From CAVZYN01 sp963779515 (lineage in GTDB: Bacteria > Pseudomonadota > Alphaproteobacteria > Rhizobiales > Hyphomicrobiaceae): 64,000 bases of DNA. The position numbers were made by a program, and so were the translations under genes. Below are positions 45,875-55,266 of the stretch, one piece after another. Location: positions 1 through 64,000 of the forward strand of contig CAVZYN010000005.1 of the NCBI GenBank assembly GCA_963779515.1, given 5' to 3'. Numbering within the stretch: the stretch's first letter is position 1; each line of letters begins with the position of its first letter. Below the pieces are notes generated by a model. The model did not search any database. It was not told the origin of the DNA and saw only the letters and a program-made list of their open reading frames with translations.

Positions 45875-46966
45875 TCCGAACCTCGTTGTGCTGGCGTGCT
45901 CCGTTTCGCTGGCGTGCCAATACCTTTTTTCTCAGATCGAAGTCATCCGGCAGCGGCGTCCCCGCCACCAAAAACGCCGCAAATCGCTCGGCGAACCACG
46001 GCGCATGCAAAGCACCCTTTGATCCAAGCCCATTGAAGTACCCGAGCCCATCGTGATCGGGATGCAACCCAACCAGCGCTTTGCTCGCCTCGATGATCGG
46101 ACGCACCGCCGCCTGATGCTCTAGCACCGTGTAAGGCACACGGAAAAACTGCCTCAACCTGTCTTCGATTTCCGCGCGCGCCGCCGCCTGCGGCATCTGA
46201 TCCTGGCGAACCCAATCATACGTCGCCCCGACCCTGAACACGTCTGGATCCATCGTCGGCGCCACCCAGATGCCGCGATGCAGGCACATCGGCGGAATGC
46301 GCCGGTGCAACCGCACCGTCAGAATGTCGCCCTGCGCCGGCTTGTAGGGCACCGCCCAAAAATAGGGATTGCGCGATGCAGCATACCCCTCGCACGAAAT
46401 CAGCCGCCGCGTCCTGAGCCCCTGCACCGTGACGTACGGCCCACCGATCGTCACATCACGCGCCCAATCGAGCTGCATCGTCTGATACGCAAACGCCGCC
46501 CGCGACGCCTGCAGATAAGCTGCCACATCGAGCTGTGCCGCCCGCATCTCGAACCCGCCGCCACTGGCATCGCCGATCTCCGGATCGAGCAGAGGCGCTG
46601 GCGTTGGCGTCACGAGATAGGGCTGGAACTCCGGCCGCGAACGCCTCAGCGCCCACAAGGCCCGCTCGTCCTCCGATTGAAAAAGCCGCACCGCCGTGCG
46701 CGCGCGAAAGAATGTCTGCCCGTGCGCTGCTCAATACGCGCATAGAACCGCTGCGCCACCGGCAAAAACTCATCGCAGCGCCAGCTGTGCGTCAACCGCT
46801 GTCCCGTGATCGGCGTGATCAAGCCCGCGGCAATTTTCGAGGACGTTACCGGTGGCTCGGCATCGACCACCAAAACCCGCTGGCCGGCCTCCAGCAGACA
46901 CCACGCGAGCGTCGTTCCCGCCAACCCCTGCCCGACGATGATTGCATCCCACGGCTCGTCCGCCAT
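45861..46966 (-). pseudogene. FAD-dependent oxidoreductase, MnmC(o)/DAO-like, one frameshift
   Basis: The first part (from ATG 46966) has a Rossmann dinucleotide motif, IIVGQGLAGTTLAWCLLEAG, and SKIAAGLITPITGQRLTHSW, as in DAO-family oxidoreductases related to the C-terminal half of MnmC. At about 46715 the frame stops making sense (…GRHSFARAR), while the next frame continues RTAVRLFQSEDE and runs to VGATYDWVRQDQ, HQAAVRPIIEASK and GLGSKGALHAPWFAE. Adding one base near a GGG run at about 46718 restores a 368-residue protein. The downstream gene is an MnmM-like methyltransferase. Whether the lesion is real is unresolved. Confidence 0.8.
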
Positions 46967-46999
46967 TCGCCGCAAAAGCCCTTGGTCAATCGGCTGCCT

Positions 47000-48766
47000 T
47001 CAGTTGCCAAACAGCATATCGAAGATCGTCTTCGGCTTCTTGGTTCGTTGCGCCGAGACGGGGGCAGGACGCGAATCGGTCTGCTGCGCCCACGGCGCCC
47101 AACTCGGCGTAGCCGACGTCTTCTTGGGCGCTGACCCAATGGATGACGACTCCGACACCTGCTTTTTCACCACTGGAGCCGCCGCCGCAACGGAGGAATC
47201 GCCGGCGGGCTTGCCTTGGCGCAGCAGATACTCATCCGTGATCCCGTCCGCGCTGGCGACCACAAGCCGTCCCTCTTCCCAGGTCCACTTGGCCGTCTTG
47301 GCCCCGAGCCGATGCAGTTCGACACCCACGACGCTGCTCGACTGCAGATCGACAATGGCCGAGTTTTCGAGATCCTCCGCCGCTTGTCCCGCACGCAGCG
47401 CGCCTGCATGATATCTGAGCACGCCGATGCCCGCGAACGGCGCTTTGCGAACATCCCACTCGAGCAGTTTCGGCTCTCCCTGACCCAGCATCTCGAGCGT
47501 CACCCGCAACCGCGGATACCGTTCGCTGACCGCGACATACAGCGAACCGTTGCGCACGATCTTCCAAGGTTCCAATCCGCCCGCTGTCACATCGACATCG
47601 GTACGGATTGCCCGCGCGCCGAGCCGGTCCAACGCTGCTTGCGACTCCCGCATCTGCGGATTGAGCACGATCGACTTCGAATAATCGGCGATCGCCGCGT
47701 CGATCGCGCCTAAAGCCTCTGAGATCTCGCCGCGCGCCCAAAGCACGTCGGCATTCTCCGGCTCGAGCTTCACCGCGCGATCCACGTCCTTCTGACCGAG
47801 CTCCGGCTGCTGCATCTGCTTATAGGTCCAAGCGCGATACGCGTAGGCGCCAACCGGCTTCGGATCGATCTCGATCGCCTTCACGTAGTCACCGAGCGCG
47901 TCATCGAACGCCTCGATGCGCGCGTGCGCATAACCGCGCGCGACGAACGCCGCATAGGACTTCGGATCGAGTTCCAGCGCCCGCGTGAAATCTTTCAGCG
48001 CGCTCGCCGCGTTGTCGGCGGCCAGATACGCCTTGCCGCGAATGATGTGCGCCTCGACATTCTTTGAATCGAGCGCGATCGCCCGCGACAGATCCTCGAT
48101 CGCGCCCTCGAACTGGCCAACCGCCAGCTTCGACTCCGCGCGATTGCGATAGGCCCCCGAATAACGGCCGTCGTTGGAAATCGCGCGCGTAAAATCCCTT
48201 GCCGCCGCATGCGGCCGACCCGCCAACAGGTGCACCCGTCCGCGCCCGTTGAGTGAAGCCGCACTCTGCGGCGACAGCTCCACCGCCTTCGCATAGTCGC
48301 CGAGCGCCTGATCGTAGTCGCCAAGCCGCACCCGCGCCGCCGCCCGGTTGCTGAACGCCGCCGCATAGCCCGGCGCCAGCACGATCGCGCGATCGAAATC
48401 CTTGATCGCCTCCCGCGGCTGGCCGACCGCAAGCAGCGCATTGCCGCGGTTGTTGTAGATCGCGGCGTACTCCGGATAGAGCACCACGGCCCGATTGAAA
48501 TCGTCGATTGCCGCCTTGTACTGGCCGCGCTTGACATAGGCGACGCCGCGATCGGTATGGATCGTCGCACGCTTGTCGTTCGAGAGCCCTTTGTCCTCGA
48601 GCGCCTCGCCATAGAGCTTGATCGCCTGCTCGGCGTTGCCGCGCGTCAAGGCTGCGGCCGCTTCCTGCGCCCGCAATAATCCTGCCTCGCTCTGCGACTG
48701 CGCGGACGCAGCCGAGACCGAGAGAAAGGTGACAACCAGCGCTGTCGCCGCACGTCGCCGCATCAT
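47000..48766 (-). CDS. Exported TPR protein
   Basis: A 588-residue protein with signal peptide (MMRRRAATALVVTFLSVSAA, cleavage near SAQ) and about nine tetratricopeptide repeats between residues 25 and 400 (recurring NRG/NRA and AIxDFxRAI text). A non-TPR domain of about 130 residues follows (VDVTAGGLEPWKIVRNGSLY to WTWEEGRLVVASADG), then a serine/proline-rich tail ending PKTIFDMLFGN. The product probably acts as a periplasmic scaffold; no enzyme motif is seen. ATG at 48766 is chosen because the signal peptide begins there. TPR style resembles the N-terminal half of the caspase-like protein at 20.4 kb. Confidence 0.8.
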   Translation of the reverse strand: MMRRRAATALVVTFLSVSAASAQSQSEAGLLRAQEAAAALTRGNAEQAIKLYGEALEDKGLSNDKRATIHTDRGVAYVKRGQYKAAIDDFNRAVVLYPEYAAIYNNRGNALLAVGQPREAIKDFDRAIVLAPGYAAAFSNRAAARVRLGDYDQALGDYAKAVELSPQSAASLNGRGRVHLLAGRPHAAARDFTRAISNDGRYSGAYRNRAESKLAVGQFEGAIEDLSRAIALDSKNVEAHIIRGKAYLAADNAASALKDFTRALELDPKSYAAFVARGYAHARIEAFDDALGDYVKAIEIDPKPVGAYAYRAWTYKQMQQPELGQKDVDRAVKLEPENADVLWARGEISEALGAIDAAIADYSKSIVLNPQMRESQAALDRLGARAIRTDVDVTAGGLEPWKIVRNGSLYVAVSERYPRLRVTLEMLGQGEPKLLEWDVRKAPFAGIGVLRYHAGALRAGQAAEDLENSAIVDLQSSSVVGVELHRLGAKTAKWTWEEGRLVVASADGITDEYLLRQGKPAGDSSVAAAAPVVKKQVSESSSIGSAPKKTSATPSWAPWAQQTDSRPAPVSAQRTKKPKTIFDMLFGN

Positions 48767-48961
48767 TGCTTCCGCCGCGCGCAGACCGTCGATTCGCTGC
48801 GCCGCCTCCTTATACTGGACGACGCTGACCCTGTCGTGCGGCCTGATTGTGGCAAAGACAACACGTCTCACCGAAACCCTGTTCTGAGACACCGGTTGCC
48901 GAGCGTCAGCCAATCGCCGAAAGTTGCCCAAGCATCACACCGAACCCGCAGGCAGGACACC

Positions 48962-49846
48962 ATGGCCACATCCAACGGCGGCAAAGCCACAAAAGCGAAG
49001 GCCTCGGCCAAGACCAAATTCGACCTCGCCGATCCGAAGCTTCCAAAACACATTGACGAAGCCGCCCTCACCTCCGGTGGCTATCCTTATGACAAGAAGC
49101 TGAAGCGCGACGACTTCGAGGAACAGCTCTTCGCCCTCCAGATCGAACTGATGAAATTCCAATCCTGGGTCGCCAAAACGAAAGAGCGGATCGTCTGCGT
49201 GTTCGAAGGCCGTGACGCCGCCGGAAAGGGCACCTGCATTGGCCATTTCATGGAGCACCTGCCGCCGCGCCAATGCCACCTCGTCGCCCTCTCGAAACCG
49301 ACCGACACCGAACGCGGCCAATGGTATTTCCAGCGCTACGCCGCGCACCTGCCGACCGCCGGCGAAATCGTGCTGTTCGACCGCTCCTGGTACAACCGCG
49401 CCGGCGTCGAGCGCGTCATGGGCTTCTGCACGCAAGATCAGCTCGCAGACTTCCTCCGCGAGGCACCCCAGTTCGAGGGCATGCTGGTGCGCGACGGCGT
49501 GCGCCTCTTCAAATTCTTCCTCGAAATCGGCCGTGAAACCCAGATCAAGCGCTTTCACGAGCGCCGGCACGACCCTCTGAAGCACTGGAAAATCTCCGAT
49601 ATCGACCTTGCCGCCATCGGTCACTTCGACAACTACACCAAGGCCAAGGAGGAGATGTTCCGCTTCACCCACACGGCAACCTCGCCGTGGACCGTTATTT
49701 TCGCCAACGATCAGCGCCGCGCCCGCCTCGAGGCGATCCGCGCCGTCCTTCACGCGCTCGAATACGACGGCAAGGACCGCAAAGTGATCGGCACGCCCGA
49801 CGCAAAGATCACCGGCTCCGGCCCCGAGCATTTCTACGGCAAATGA
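48962..49846 (+). CDS. ppk2: Polyphosphate kinase 2
   Basis: A 294-residue PPK2-family enzyme that transfers phosphate between polyphosphate and nucleotides. The Walker A block is FEGRDAAGKGTCIGHF (residues 81-96), slightly different from the common GKGGTI form; Walker B is LFDRSWYNRAGVE, and the lid region RRHDPLKHWKISDID is present. Length and a single domain fit class I, which usually favours nucleotide diphosphate phosphorylation, though the class cannot be fixed by eye. ATG at 48962 follows AGGACACC. Divergently placed from the TPR gene. Confidence 0.93.
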   Translation: MATSNGGKATKAKASAKTKFDLADPKLPKHIDEAALTSGGYPYDKKLKRDDFEEQLFALQIELMKFQSWVAKTKERIVCVFEGRDAAGKGTCIGHFMEHLPPRQCHLVALSKPTDTERGQWYFQRYAAHLPTAGEIVLFDRSWYNRAGVERVMGFCTQDQLADFLREAPQFEGMLVRDGVRLFKFFLEIGRETQIKRFHERRHDPLKHWKISDIDLAAIGHFDNYTKAKEEMFRFTHTATSPWTVIFANDQRRARLEAIRAVLHALEYDGKDRKVIGTPDAKITGSGPEHFYGK

Positions 49847-49978
49847 GCCGCTCGTTTACCTCTGGCTAACCGTGTGGCGAAGTTGCTGGCGCATCTGAAG
49901 CCCCATCATGGCCCTGTGAACGGCTTCTTGATGTCCCATCGGTAGCCTCGCCGCATTGTTTTCTGCAGCGAGCCGCCC

Positions 49979-50620
49979 GTGCCGACGCATCAAGACCATC
50001 CAGCCCACCGACCCGCCGCCGCTGGTTTCGCCTCGGACGAACGCGGCGTTGTCGCAATCCTCTTTGCGCTGCTATTGATGCCGCTCCTCGCCGTCATTGG
50101 CCTCGGCATCGACTACGGACGTACCACCCGCGACCAAAATCGCCTGCAGCACGCAGCCGACGTCGCCGTCGAGGCTGGCCTTCAGCAACTCGCCCGGGAA
50201 AGCCATGAGGCGGAGCAGTCGGCCGAAAAGCAATTCCGCGCCAATCTACCCAAGCACCTGCTTGACGTGCCCGTCCTGATCTCCATGACCGACGGCAATC
50301 GTGGCATCAAGGTCGAAGCCAAGACCGATATCGCAACTCCGATCTGGTCGATCGTCGGCCGCAAGAGCGTCGTCGTCGCTGTTAAAGCCGTCGGCCGCTT
50401 GCCAAGCTTGGACGAGGTCGCCGCGCGCGCATCGCGCAAACCGCCCGCTCAATCCGCCGATGCCTCGCGCCCGCCCCGCGCCACGGGCATCGATCTCGGT
50501 ACCTTGCCCCCGGGCGTCAATCGCGCCGACCTCGAGCAGGCCATGCGCGAACTCGAGCGCAATCCAGAATTTCAGCGCATGATTCAGCAGATGCAGAGTC
50601 AGTCCGGTCAGTTTCGCTGA
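49979..50620 (+). CDS. TadE/TadG-like pilus assembly protein
   Basis: A 213-residue protein with the TadE/G-type N terminus: SDERGVVAILFALLLMPLLAVIGLGIDYGR is a single span preceded by a short cytoplasmic lead, followed by the LQHAADVAVEAGLQQL helix typical of Flp pilus minor pilins. The C-terminal half (proline/serine-rich, then a helix ADLEQAMRELERNPEFQRM) is not conserved. No tad secretion genes are nearby, so it is an orphan. The start is GTG at 49979. Confidence 0.8.
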   Translation: MPTHQDHPAHRPAAAGFASDERGVVAILFALLLMPLLAVIGLGIDYGRTTRDQNRLQHAADVAVEAGLQQLARESHEAEQSAEKQFRANLPKHLLDVPVLISMTDGNRGIKVEAKTDIATPIWSIVGRKSVVVAVKAVGRLPSLDEVAARASRKPPAQSADASRPPRATGIDLGTLPPGVNRADLEQAMRELERNPEFQRMIQQMQSQSGQFR

Positions 50621-50626
50621 CGCCCA

Positions 50627-51509
50627 CTACCGAACCAGCAGCAACGGCGCCTCGAGCGCCGCAACCAACGGCGCGAAATCCGCGTCCGCGGGCACCAGCA
50701 TGCCACCATGCCGCGCCACCACGAAGCCAGCGCGCGTCTGCCGTACGACCTCCGCTGCCACGGCCGGATGAGCGACGCGCTTGGCGATAAAAGCCACGCC
50801 GCTGCCAAGACCATGGTCCACCAGCGCCAACCGCGCCAAGCCCTCCATCTCCTCCAGCGCGAATGCCGTCCTTCCTAGCAACAGCACTGAAATGGCGCTG
50901 CCGTCGTGCGACGCCACGCGTTGCGCTGTCCTGAGCAACGGCGGCAAATCGCCGGCATCTTCAGCAACGACGACTATCGGGCCGCCACGCATAACCGAAA
51001 GCGGCCCGGCCACCATCAGCCCCGTGCTGCCGATCACGTCCTGCAACACCCGCGAGACCCGCGCGGCTGAACCCGCCGTCAACGGTTCCGCATCGACCAC
51101 CACATTCCACGGCCCGATTGCCGCGCAGGCCTCTGCCAACGCCGCAATCGCCTCTCCTGTCATGACGCCATGCGACACCGGCACCCCGCGCGCCGCGGCG
51201 GCTCGGCCGACGTCTACCGCGGCAATCCGCGCCGACGCAGCCAAATCATAAGCCAACTCCTCGCCATCCAGCATCACCTCAGCGCGCCCCGACGCGGCGA
51301 TGGCGAGCGCGACTTCGTGCCGGCGCCTGCGCGTGCCGCACGGCGTCGAACAGCCGGCGGTCCGCCACGAACAATGTCTCGATCGCCGCCTGATGCGCCT
51401 CGGCGAACCGCACCGCTGCGCCAACGGCGGCCGGATGCGGCCGCCCCGACTGCAGCAGCACGAGGACACGGCCACGATTTTCCGCACTGGAAGCAACGTG
51501 TGCGATCAT
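50627..51509 (-). pseudogene. Universal-stress-like tandem protein, one frameshift
   Basis: The first 60 codons (from 51509, MIAHVASSAENRGRVLVLLQ) read as the start of a stress-type alpha/beta protein up to LFVADRRLFDAVRHA. Then the frame becomes unnatural, while a second frame continues RRRRHEVALAIAASGRAEVML through AVDVGRAAAARG and a C-terminal domain to FAPLVAALEAPLLLVR. Removing one base near 51322-51330 gives a protein of about 293 residues. Universal-stress or adenine-nucleotide-binding folds are likely but lack a clear G-2X-G-9X-G signature, so the family call is soft. The adjacent second Lon-like protease gene is co-directional. Confidence 0.55.
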
Positions 51510-54001
51510 GAGGTGTGATTGTCGCCCGGACGATGATAGCTGCGATACCGCTCGGCGAAATGCCGCAAGCGCGCCTCGACACGATGATTGATCGTCCCAG
51601 ACGGAAAATGTCCATGCGCATCCCGGCGCCCGGCGGCGTCTCCCGTCAGGATTTCGATCCCTTCATCGATGTGCGCCACGGCGTGCACCTTGAATTTCCC
51701 TTCGTCCGCGGCGGCAACGATATCCTCCCGCAACATCAGATGCTGCGCGTTCGCCTTTGGAATCATCACGCCTTGATGGCCCGTCAGCCCCCGCCGCTTG
51801 CAGATGTCGAAGAACCCTTCGATCTTTTCGTTGACGCCACCGATCGCCTGCACCTCGCCCCACTGATTGACGGAGCCCGTCACCGCAAATCCCTGATTGA
51901 TCGGCGCCTCGGCCAGCGCCGACAACAGCGCATAGAGTTCCGCCGACGACGCACTATCGCCGTCCACCCCGCCATAGGACTGCTCGAACACCAGCGACGC
52001 CGCCAGTGACAGCGGCACATCCTCGGCATACCGCCCTGCAAGATAACCCCACAGGATCATCACGCCCTTGGTATGCGACGGCCCCGCCAACTGCGCCTCG
52101 CGCTCGATGTCGGTGATTCGGCCGCTGCCCATCCGGACTCGCGCCGTGATCCGGTTCGGCCGCCCAAACGCAAAATTCCCGAGCTGCAACACGGCGAGGC
52201 CATTGACCTGGCCCACCTTCGCGCCCTCCGTATCGACCAGCACGATGCCGCGCCCGATGCTTTCCTGCGCGTGATCGCGGATCTTGTCGGCGCGCTGAAT
52301 CTGTTCCTCGATCGCCCGCGCAACGTCTTCCCGCCCGATCGTCTTGTGTCCGGCCTTTCGCGCCCAGTAATCCGCCTCGCGCAGGATGTCCGAGATGTGC
52401 CCGACCTCCGTCGAGAGCTTCTCGCGGTCATCCGACATACGGATGCCTTCCTCGATGACGCGGGCGACGCCCGTTGCGTCCGACGGCAGCAATGTCCGGT
52501 TTGCCACGATCGAGGCGACCAGCTGGGCGTAGGCCTTGTAGTTCTCCTGCGTGCGCGGGATCGTATCGTCGAAGTCCGCCTGAACCTTGAACAAGCCGTC
52601 GAAATCCGGGTCGTGCGCCGCCATTGTGTAGAACAGCTCGCGATCGCCGAACATCACGACCTTCACCTTCAAGGGGATCGGCTCTGGATCAAGCATCTGC
52701 GTCGCAACCGGCCCCTTCGTCTCCTCCGGCGGCTCGATCTTGATCTCCCTTTTTCTCAAGGCGCGCTTCAGCGCGTCCCACGCAAACGGCGACTGCACCA
52801 TCTTGCGCGCATCCAGCAGCAGGTAGCCGCCGTTGGCCCGTTGCAACGCGCCCGGCTTGATCAGCATGAAATCCGTGACGAGATTGCCCATATGCGGCAT
52901 CAGTTCGACACGTCCCACCAGATTGGGGAACGTCGGATTGAGTTCCTCCACGACCGGTGCGCCCTTTTCGCCGTCGGCGCGCGCATTGATGACGTTGACC
53001 ATGTAGCGGCGGAACCGCTCGTCGCGCGAGGTATCCATCGGTGGCCTTGCGATCGGGCTCTCGTCTTGATCCGCACCTCCAATGAACAGCGCGACGTTGC
53101 GGATCATGTCCTGCCCCGCAGCCTGCACGTGCTCGATCGCGGCCGGCACGTCTTGGAAGTCCTTGACGGCGTCATCCAACGCGGCCGAAACGGCGATCCG
53201 CCCCACCTCCTCGTTGAGTTCCCCGATCGCGGCCCGATGCTGCTTCTGCAGCTTTGGCGCTTGCTCGAGGATCACACCGAGTTCGCCGTGCAGCGTCGCG
53301 ATCTTTGTCTCGACGTCCTTGCGCATGGCCTGCGGTAGCGTTTCCAGGCTCTCCGGCTCCACCACCTTGCCGTCGACCATCGGGGCGAGCGCAAATCCCG
53401 TTGGCGTCCGCATCACGGCGACGCCTTGAGCCTCAGCTTTGCGCGACAGCGTCTCGAGCGCCTGCTCCTGACCAGCCCGGAATCGCGCGTCGATGGCGCG
53501 CCGACGGCTCTGATAGTCGTCACTCTCGAACATCGCCGGCAACACGTTGCGCAACTCGTCGACCGCCACCACCAACACCTTTGCGAAAGCCCGTGCCCGC
53601 CCATGCGGCAGCTTCACCGCCTTCGGCTCGTTCGGCTGCTCGAAATTTGTCACATAGACCCAATCGGGCGGTGCCGGCATATCGCGGGCCTTGAGAGCAA
53701 GGTGCGCCTTCACGGCGGTCAGCTTCCCGGTCGCCGGTGGACCAATGACGAAAATGTTGTAGTCCGGCGCATCCATGTCCGCGCCGAACTGCAACGCCTT
53801 CAGGGCACGATCCTGACCGAGCAGCCCGTGCAACGGCTCCAATTCCGCGGTACTCTGGAACCCCAGTGACGCGGCATCCACGGTTTGCCGCAACGCGGAG
53901 GCCGGCAGCGCGCGGCCATCGCCGGCAGCCACAGCCGGATCAGGCGCCTTGGCGACGGGGCCAACGTGTTGTTTGTCCTGCTGATTGCGCCGAAAGAACA
54001 T
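51506..54001 (-). CDS. Lon-family ATP-dependent protease (AAA plus Lon C domain)
   Basis: An 831-residue protein distantly related to LonA. The N-terminal region has Walker A FVIGPPATGKLTAVKA; the C-terminal peptidase domain has the Lon serine in GGVDGDSASSAELYALLSA and lysine in IGGVNEKIEGFFDICKRRG. The central PHMGNLVTDFMLIKPGALQRANGGYLLLDARKM block is the typical ATPase core of this group of putative ATP-dependent proteases. ATG at 54001 replaces an upstream in-frame ATG (54142) that would read across the MmcB promoter region. It overlaps the stress-like gene by 4 nt at its 3' end, indicating co-translation. Substrates are unknown. Confidence 0.9.
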   Translation of the reverse strand: MFFRRNQQDKQHVGPVAKAPDPAVAAGDGRALPASALRQTVDAASLGFQSTAELEPLHGLLGQDRALKALQFGADMDAPDYNIFVIGPPATGKLTAVKAHLALKARDMPAPPDWVYVTNFEQPNEPKAVKLPHGRARAFAKVLVVAVDELRNVLPAMFESDDYQSRRRAIDARFRAGQEQALETLSRKAEAQGVAVMRTPTGFALAPMVDGKVVEPESLETLPQAMRKDVETKIATLHGELGVILEQAPKLQKQHRAAIGELNEEVGRIAVSAALDDAVKDFQDVPAAIEHVQAAGQDMIRNVALFIGGADQDESPIARPPMDTSRDERFRRYMVNVINARADGEKGAPVVEELNPTFPNLVGRVELMPHMGNLVTDFMLIKPGALQRANGGYLLLDARKMVQSPFAWDALKRALRKREIKIEPPEETKGPVATQMLDPEPIPLKVKVVMFGDRELFYTMAAHDPDFDGLFKVQADFDDTIPRTQENYKAYAQLVASIVANRTLLPSDATGVARVIEEGIRMSDDREKLSTEVGHISDILREADYWARKAGHKTIGREDVARAIEEQIQRADKIRDHAQESIGRGIVLVDTEGAKVGQVNGLAVLQLGNFAFGRPNRITARVRMGSGRITDIEREAQLAGPSHTKGVMILWGYLAGRYAEDVPLSLAASLVFEQSYGGVDGDSASSAELYALLSALAEAPINQGFAVTGSVNQWGEVQAIGGVNEKIEGFFDICKRRGLTGHQGVMIPKANAQHLMLREDIVAAADEGKFKVHAVAHIDEGIEILTGDAAGRRDAHGHFPSGTINHRVEARLRHFAERYRSYHRPGDNHTS

Positions 54002-54156
54002 GGGATGGGATGCTCGAGTGAATGATGCAGACCGGAATGGGCCAAACCCTAGGCATTCTGGACGGCGAAGAAAAGGCGGGACTAAACTTGTGACACAAGC
54101 GTGTTTATGCCGGGCGCTGAAGCAGTCCCAGACGCACCCCACAGCGACAACGGACC

Positions 54157-54636
54157 ATGAAGGAAACTAGTCTCGCCGACGGCCGCCAATCCGAAACCGC
54201 AAGCGCCATCGCCCGCGGCACACTGCGCCTGTTGCTCGCGCACGGGTTTCGCGGCTTGACCGAAGTCGCGCTCCCAAACGGCCGTCGCGCCGACATCATG
54301 GCGGTGTCGGACACAGCCGAGATCTGGATTGTCGAAATCAAATCGAGCGTCGCCGATTTCCGCGTCGATCAGAAATGGCCCGACTACCGCGACTTCTGCG
54401 ACCGCCTCTTGTTCGCGGTGATGCCCGACTTCCCGCGTGAGATCTTGCCCGAGACATGCGGCCTCATCGTCGCCGACCGCTACGCCGGCGAGATCATCCG
54501 CGCCGCCCCCGAACACAAGCTGAGTGCCGCCCGGCGCAAGGCCATGATCTTGACGCTCGCCCGCCTCGGCGCCGCCCGTGTCATGACGGTGATGGACCCT
54601 GAACTCGCTCTCGAACCGATACCGCGCGGCGACTGA
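54157..54636 (+). CDS. mmcB: DNA repair putative endonuclease MmcB
   Basis: A 159-residue protein matching the alphaproteobacterial MmcB group, implicated in survival of mitomycin C damage in Caulobacter-like bacteria. A restriction-endonuclease-like core is visible: RRADIMAVSDTAEIWIVEIKSSVADFRVDQKWPDY has the acidic and Lys residues expected of a PD-(D/E)XK site, and RLLFAVMPDFPREILP follows. ATG at 54157. It is transcribed away from the Lon-like gene and converges on regA with no gap (54636/54637). Confidence 0.9.
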   Translation: MKETSLADGRQSETASAIARGTLRLLLAHGFRGLTEVALPNGRRADIMAVSDTAEIWIVEIKSSVADFRVDQKWPDYRDFCDRLLFAVMPDFPREILPETCGLIVADRYAGEIIRAAPEHKLSAARRKAMILTLARLGAARVMTVMDPELALEPIPRGD

Positions 54637-55200
54637 TTACTTCGGCGCGCGTTTGGCGAGGATGCGCTGCAGCGTGCGGCGATGCATGTTGAGCCGCCGC
54701 GCCGTCTCCGACACGTTGCGATTGCAAAGCTCATAGACGCGCTGAATGTGTTCCCAGCGCACCCGATCCGCCGACATCGGGTTTTCCGGCGGCGGCGCCT
54801 TCGAATCCGTCGGCGCCAGCAAGGCGTCGGTGATCTCGTCCGCGTCCGCGGGCTTTGCGAGATAATCGACCGCGCCGAGCTTCACCGCCGAAACCGCCGT
54901 CGCGATGTTCCCATACCCCGTCAGCACGATCGAGCGGCCATCCGGGCGCACGCGCGACAGTTCCGCGATCACGTCGAGTCCGCTGCCGTCCTCGAGCCGC
55001 ATGTCCACGACCGCGAACGCCGGCGCCTTTGCCTTGATCAGCGCGATCCCCTCCGCCACCGAATGCCCAAAGCGCACCTCGAAGCCGCGCTGCTCCATCG
55101 CCCGAACCAGCCGCGCCAGAAACGCGCGATCATCGTCGACCAGCAACAGCGAGCGGTCGTCCGGCAGTTCGTCTGGCTTGAAGGCAAGTTCATCGGTCAC
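54637..55200 (-). CDS. regA: Redox response regulator, RegA/PrrA/ActR family
   Basis: A 187-residue two-component regulator. The receiver domain starts SLLLVDDDRAFLARLV, with phospho-acceptor Asp66 in FAVVDMRLEDGSG, the switch Thr in IVLTGYGN and Lys in DYLAKPAD. The C-terminal Fis-type helix-turn-helix (CNRNVSETARRLNMHRRTLQRIL) is nearly invariant in this family. It controls aerobic/anaerobic energy genes together with RegB. Start GTG at 55200. It lies 66 bp downstream of regB on the same strand. Confidence 0.95.
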   Translation of the reverse strand: MTDELAFKPDELPDDRSLLLVDDDRAFLARLVRAMEQRGFEVRFGHSVAEGIALIKAKAPAFAVVDMRLEDGSGLDVIAELSRVRPDGRSIVLTGYGNIATAVSAVKLGAVDYLAKPADADEITDALLAPTDSKAPPPENPMSADRVRWEHIQRVYELCNRNVSETARRLNMHRRTLQRILAKRAPK

Positions 55201-55266
55201 GGCTGAGTTCTCCCTGGCCGATCATCTACCATTGTCCATTACGGCCGCAAAGCCCGAAGGGATCGC

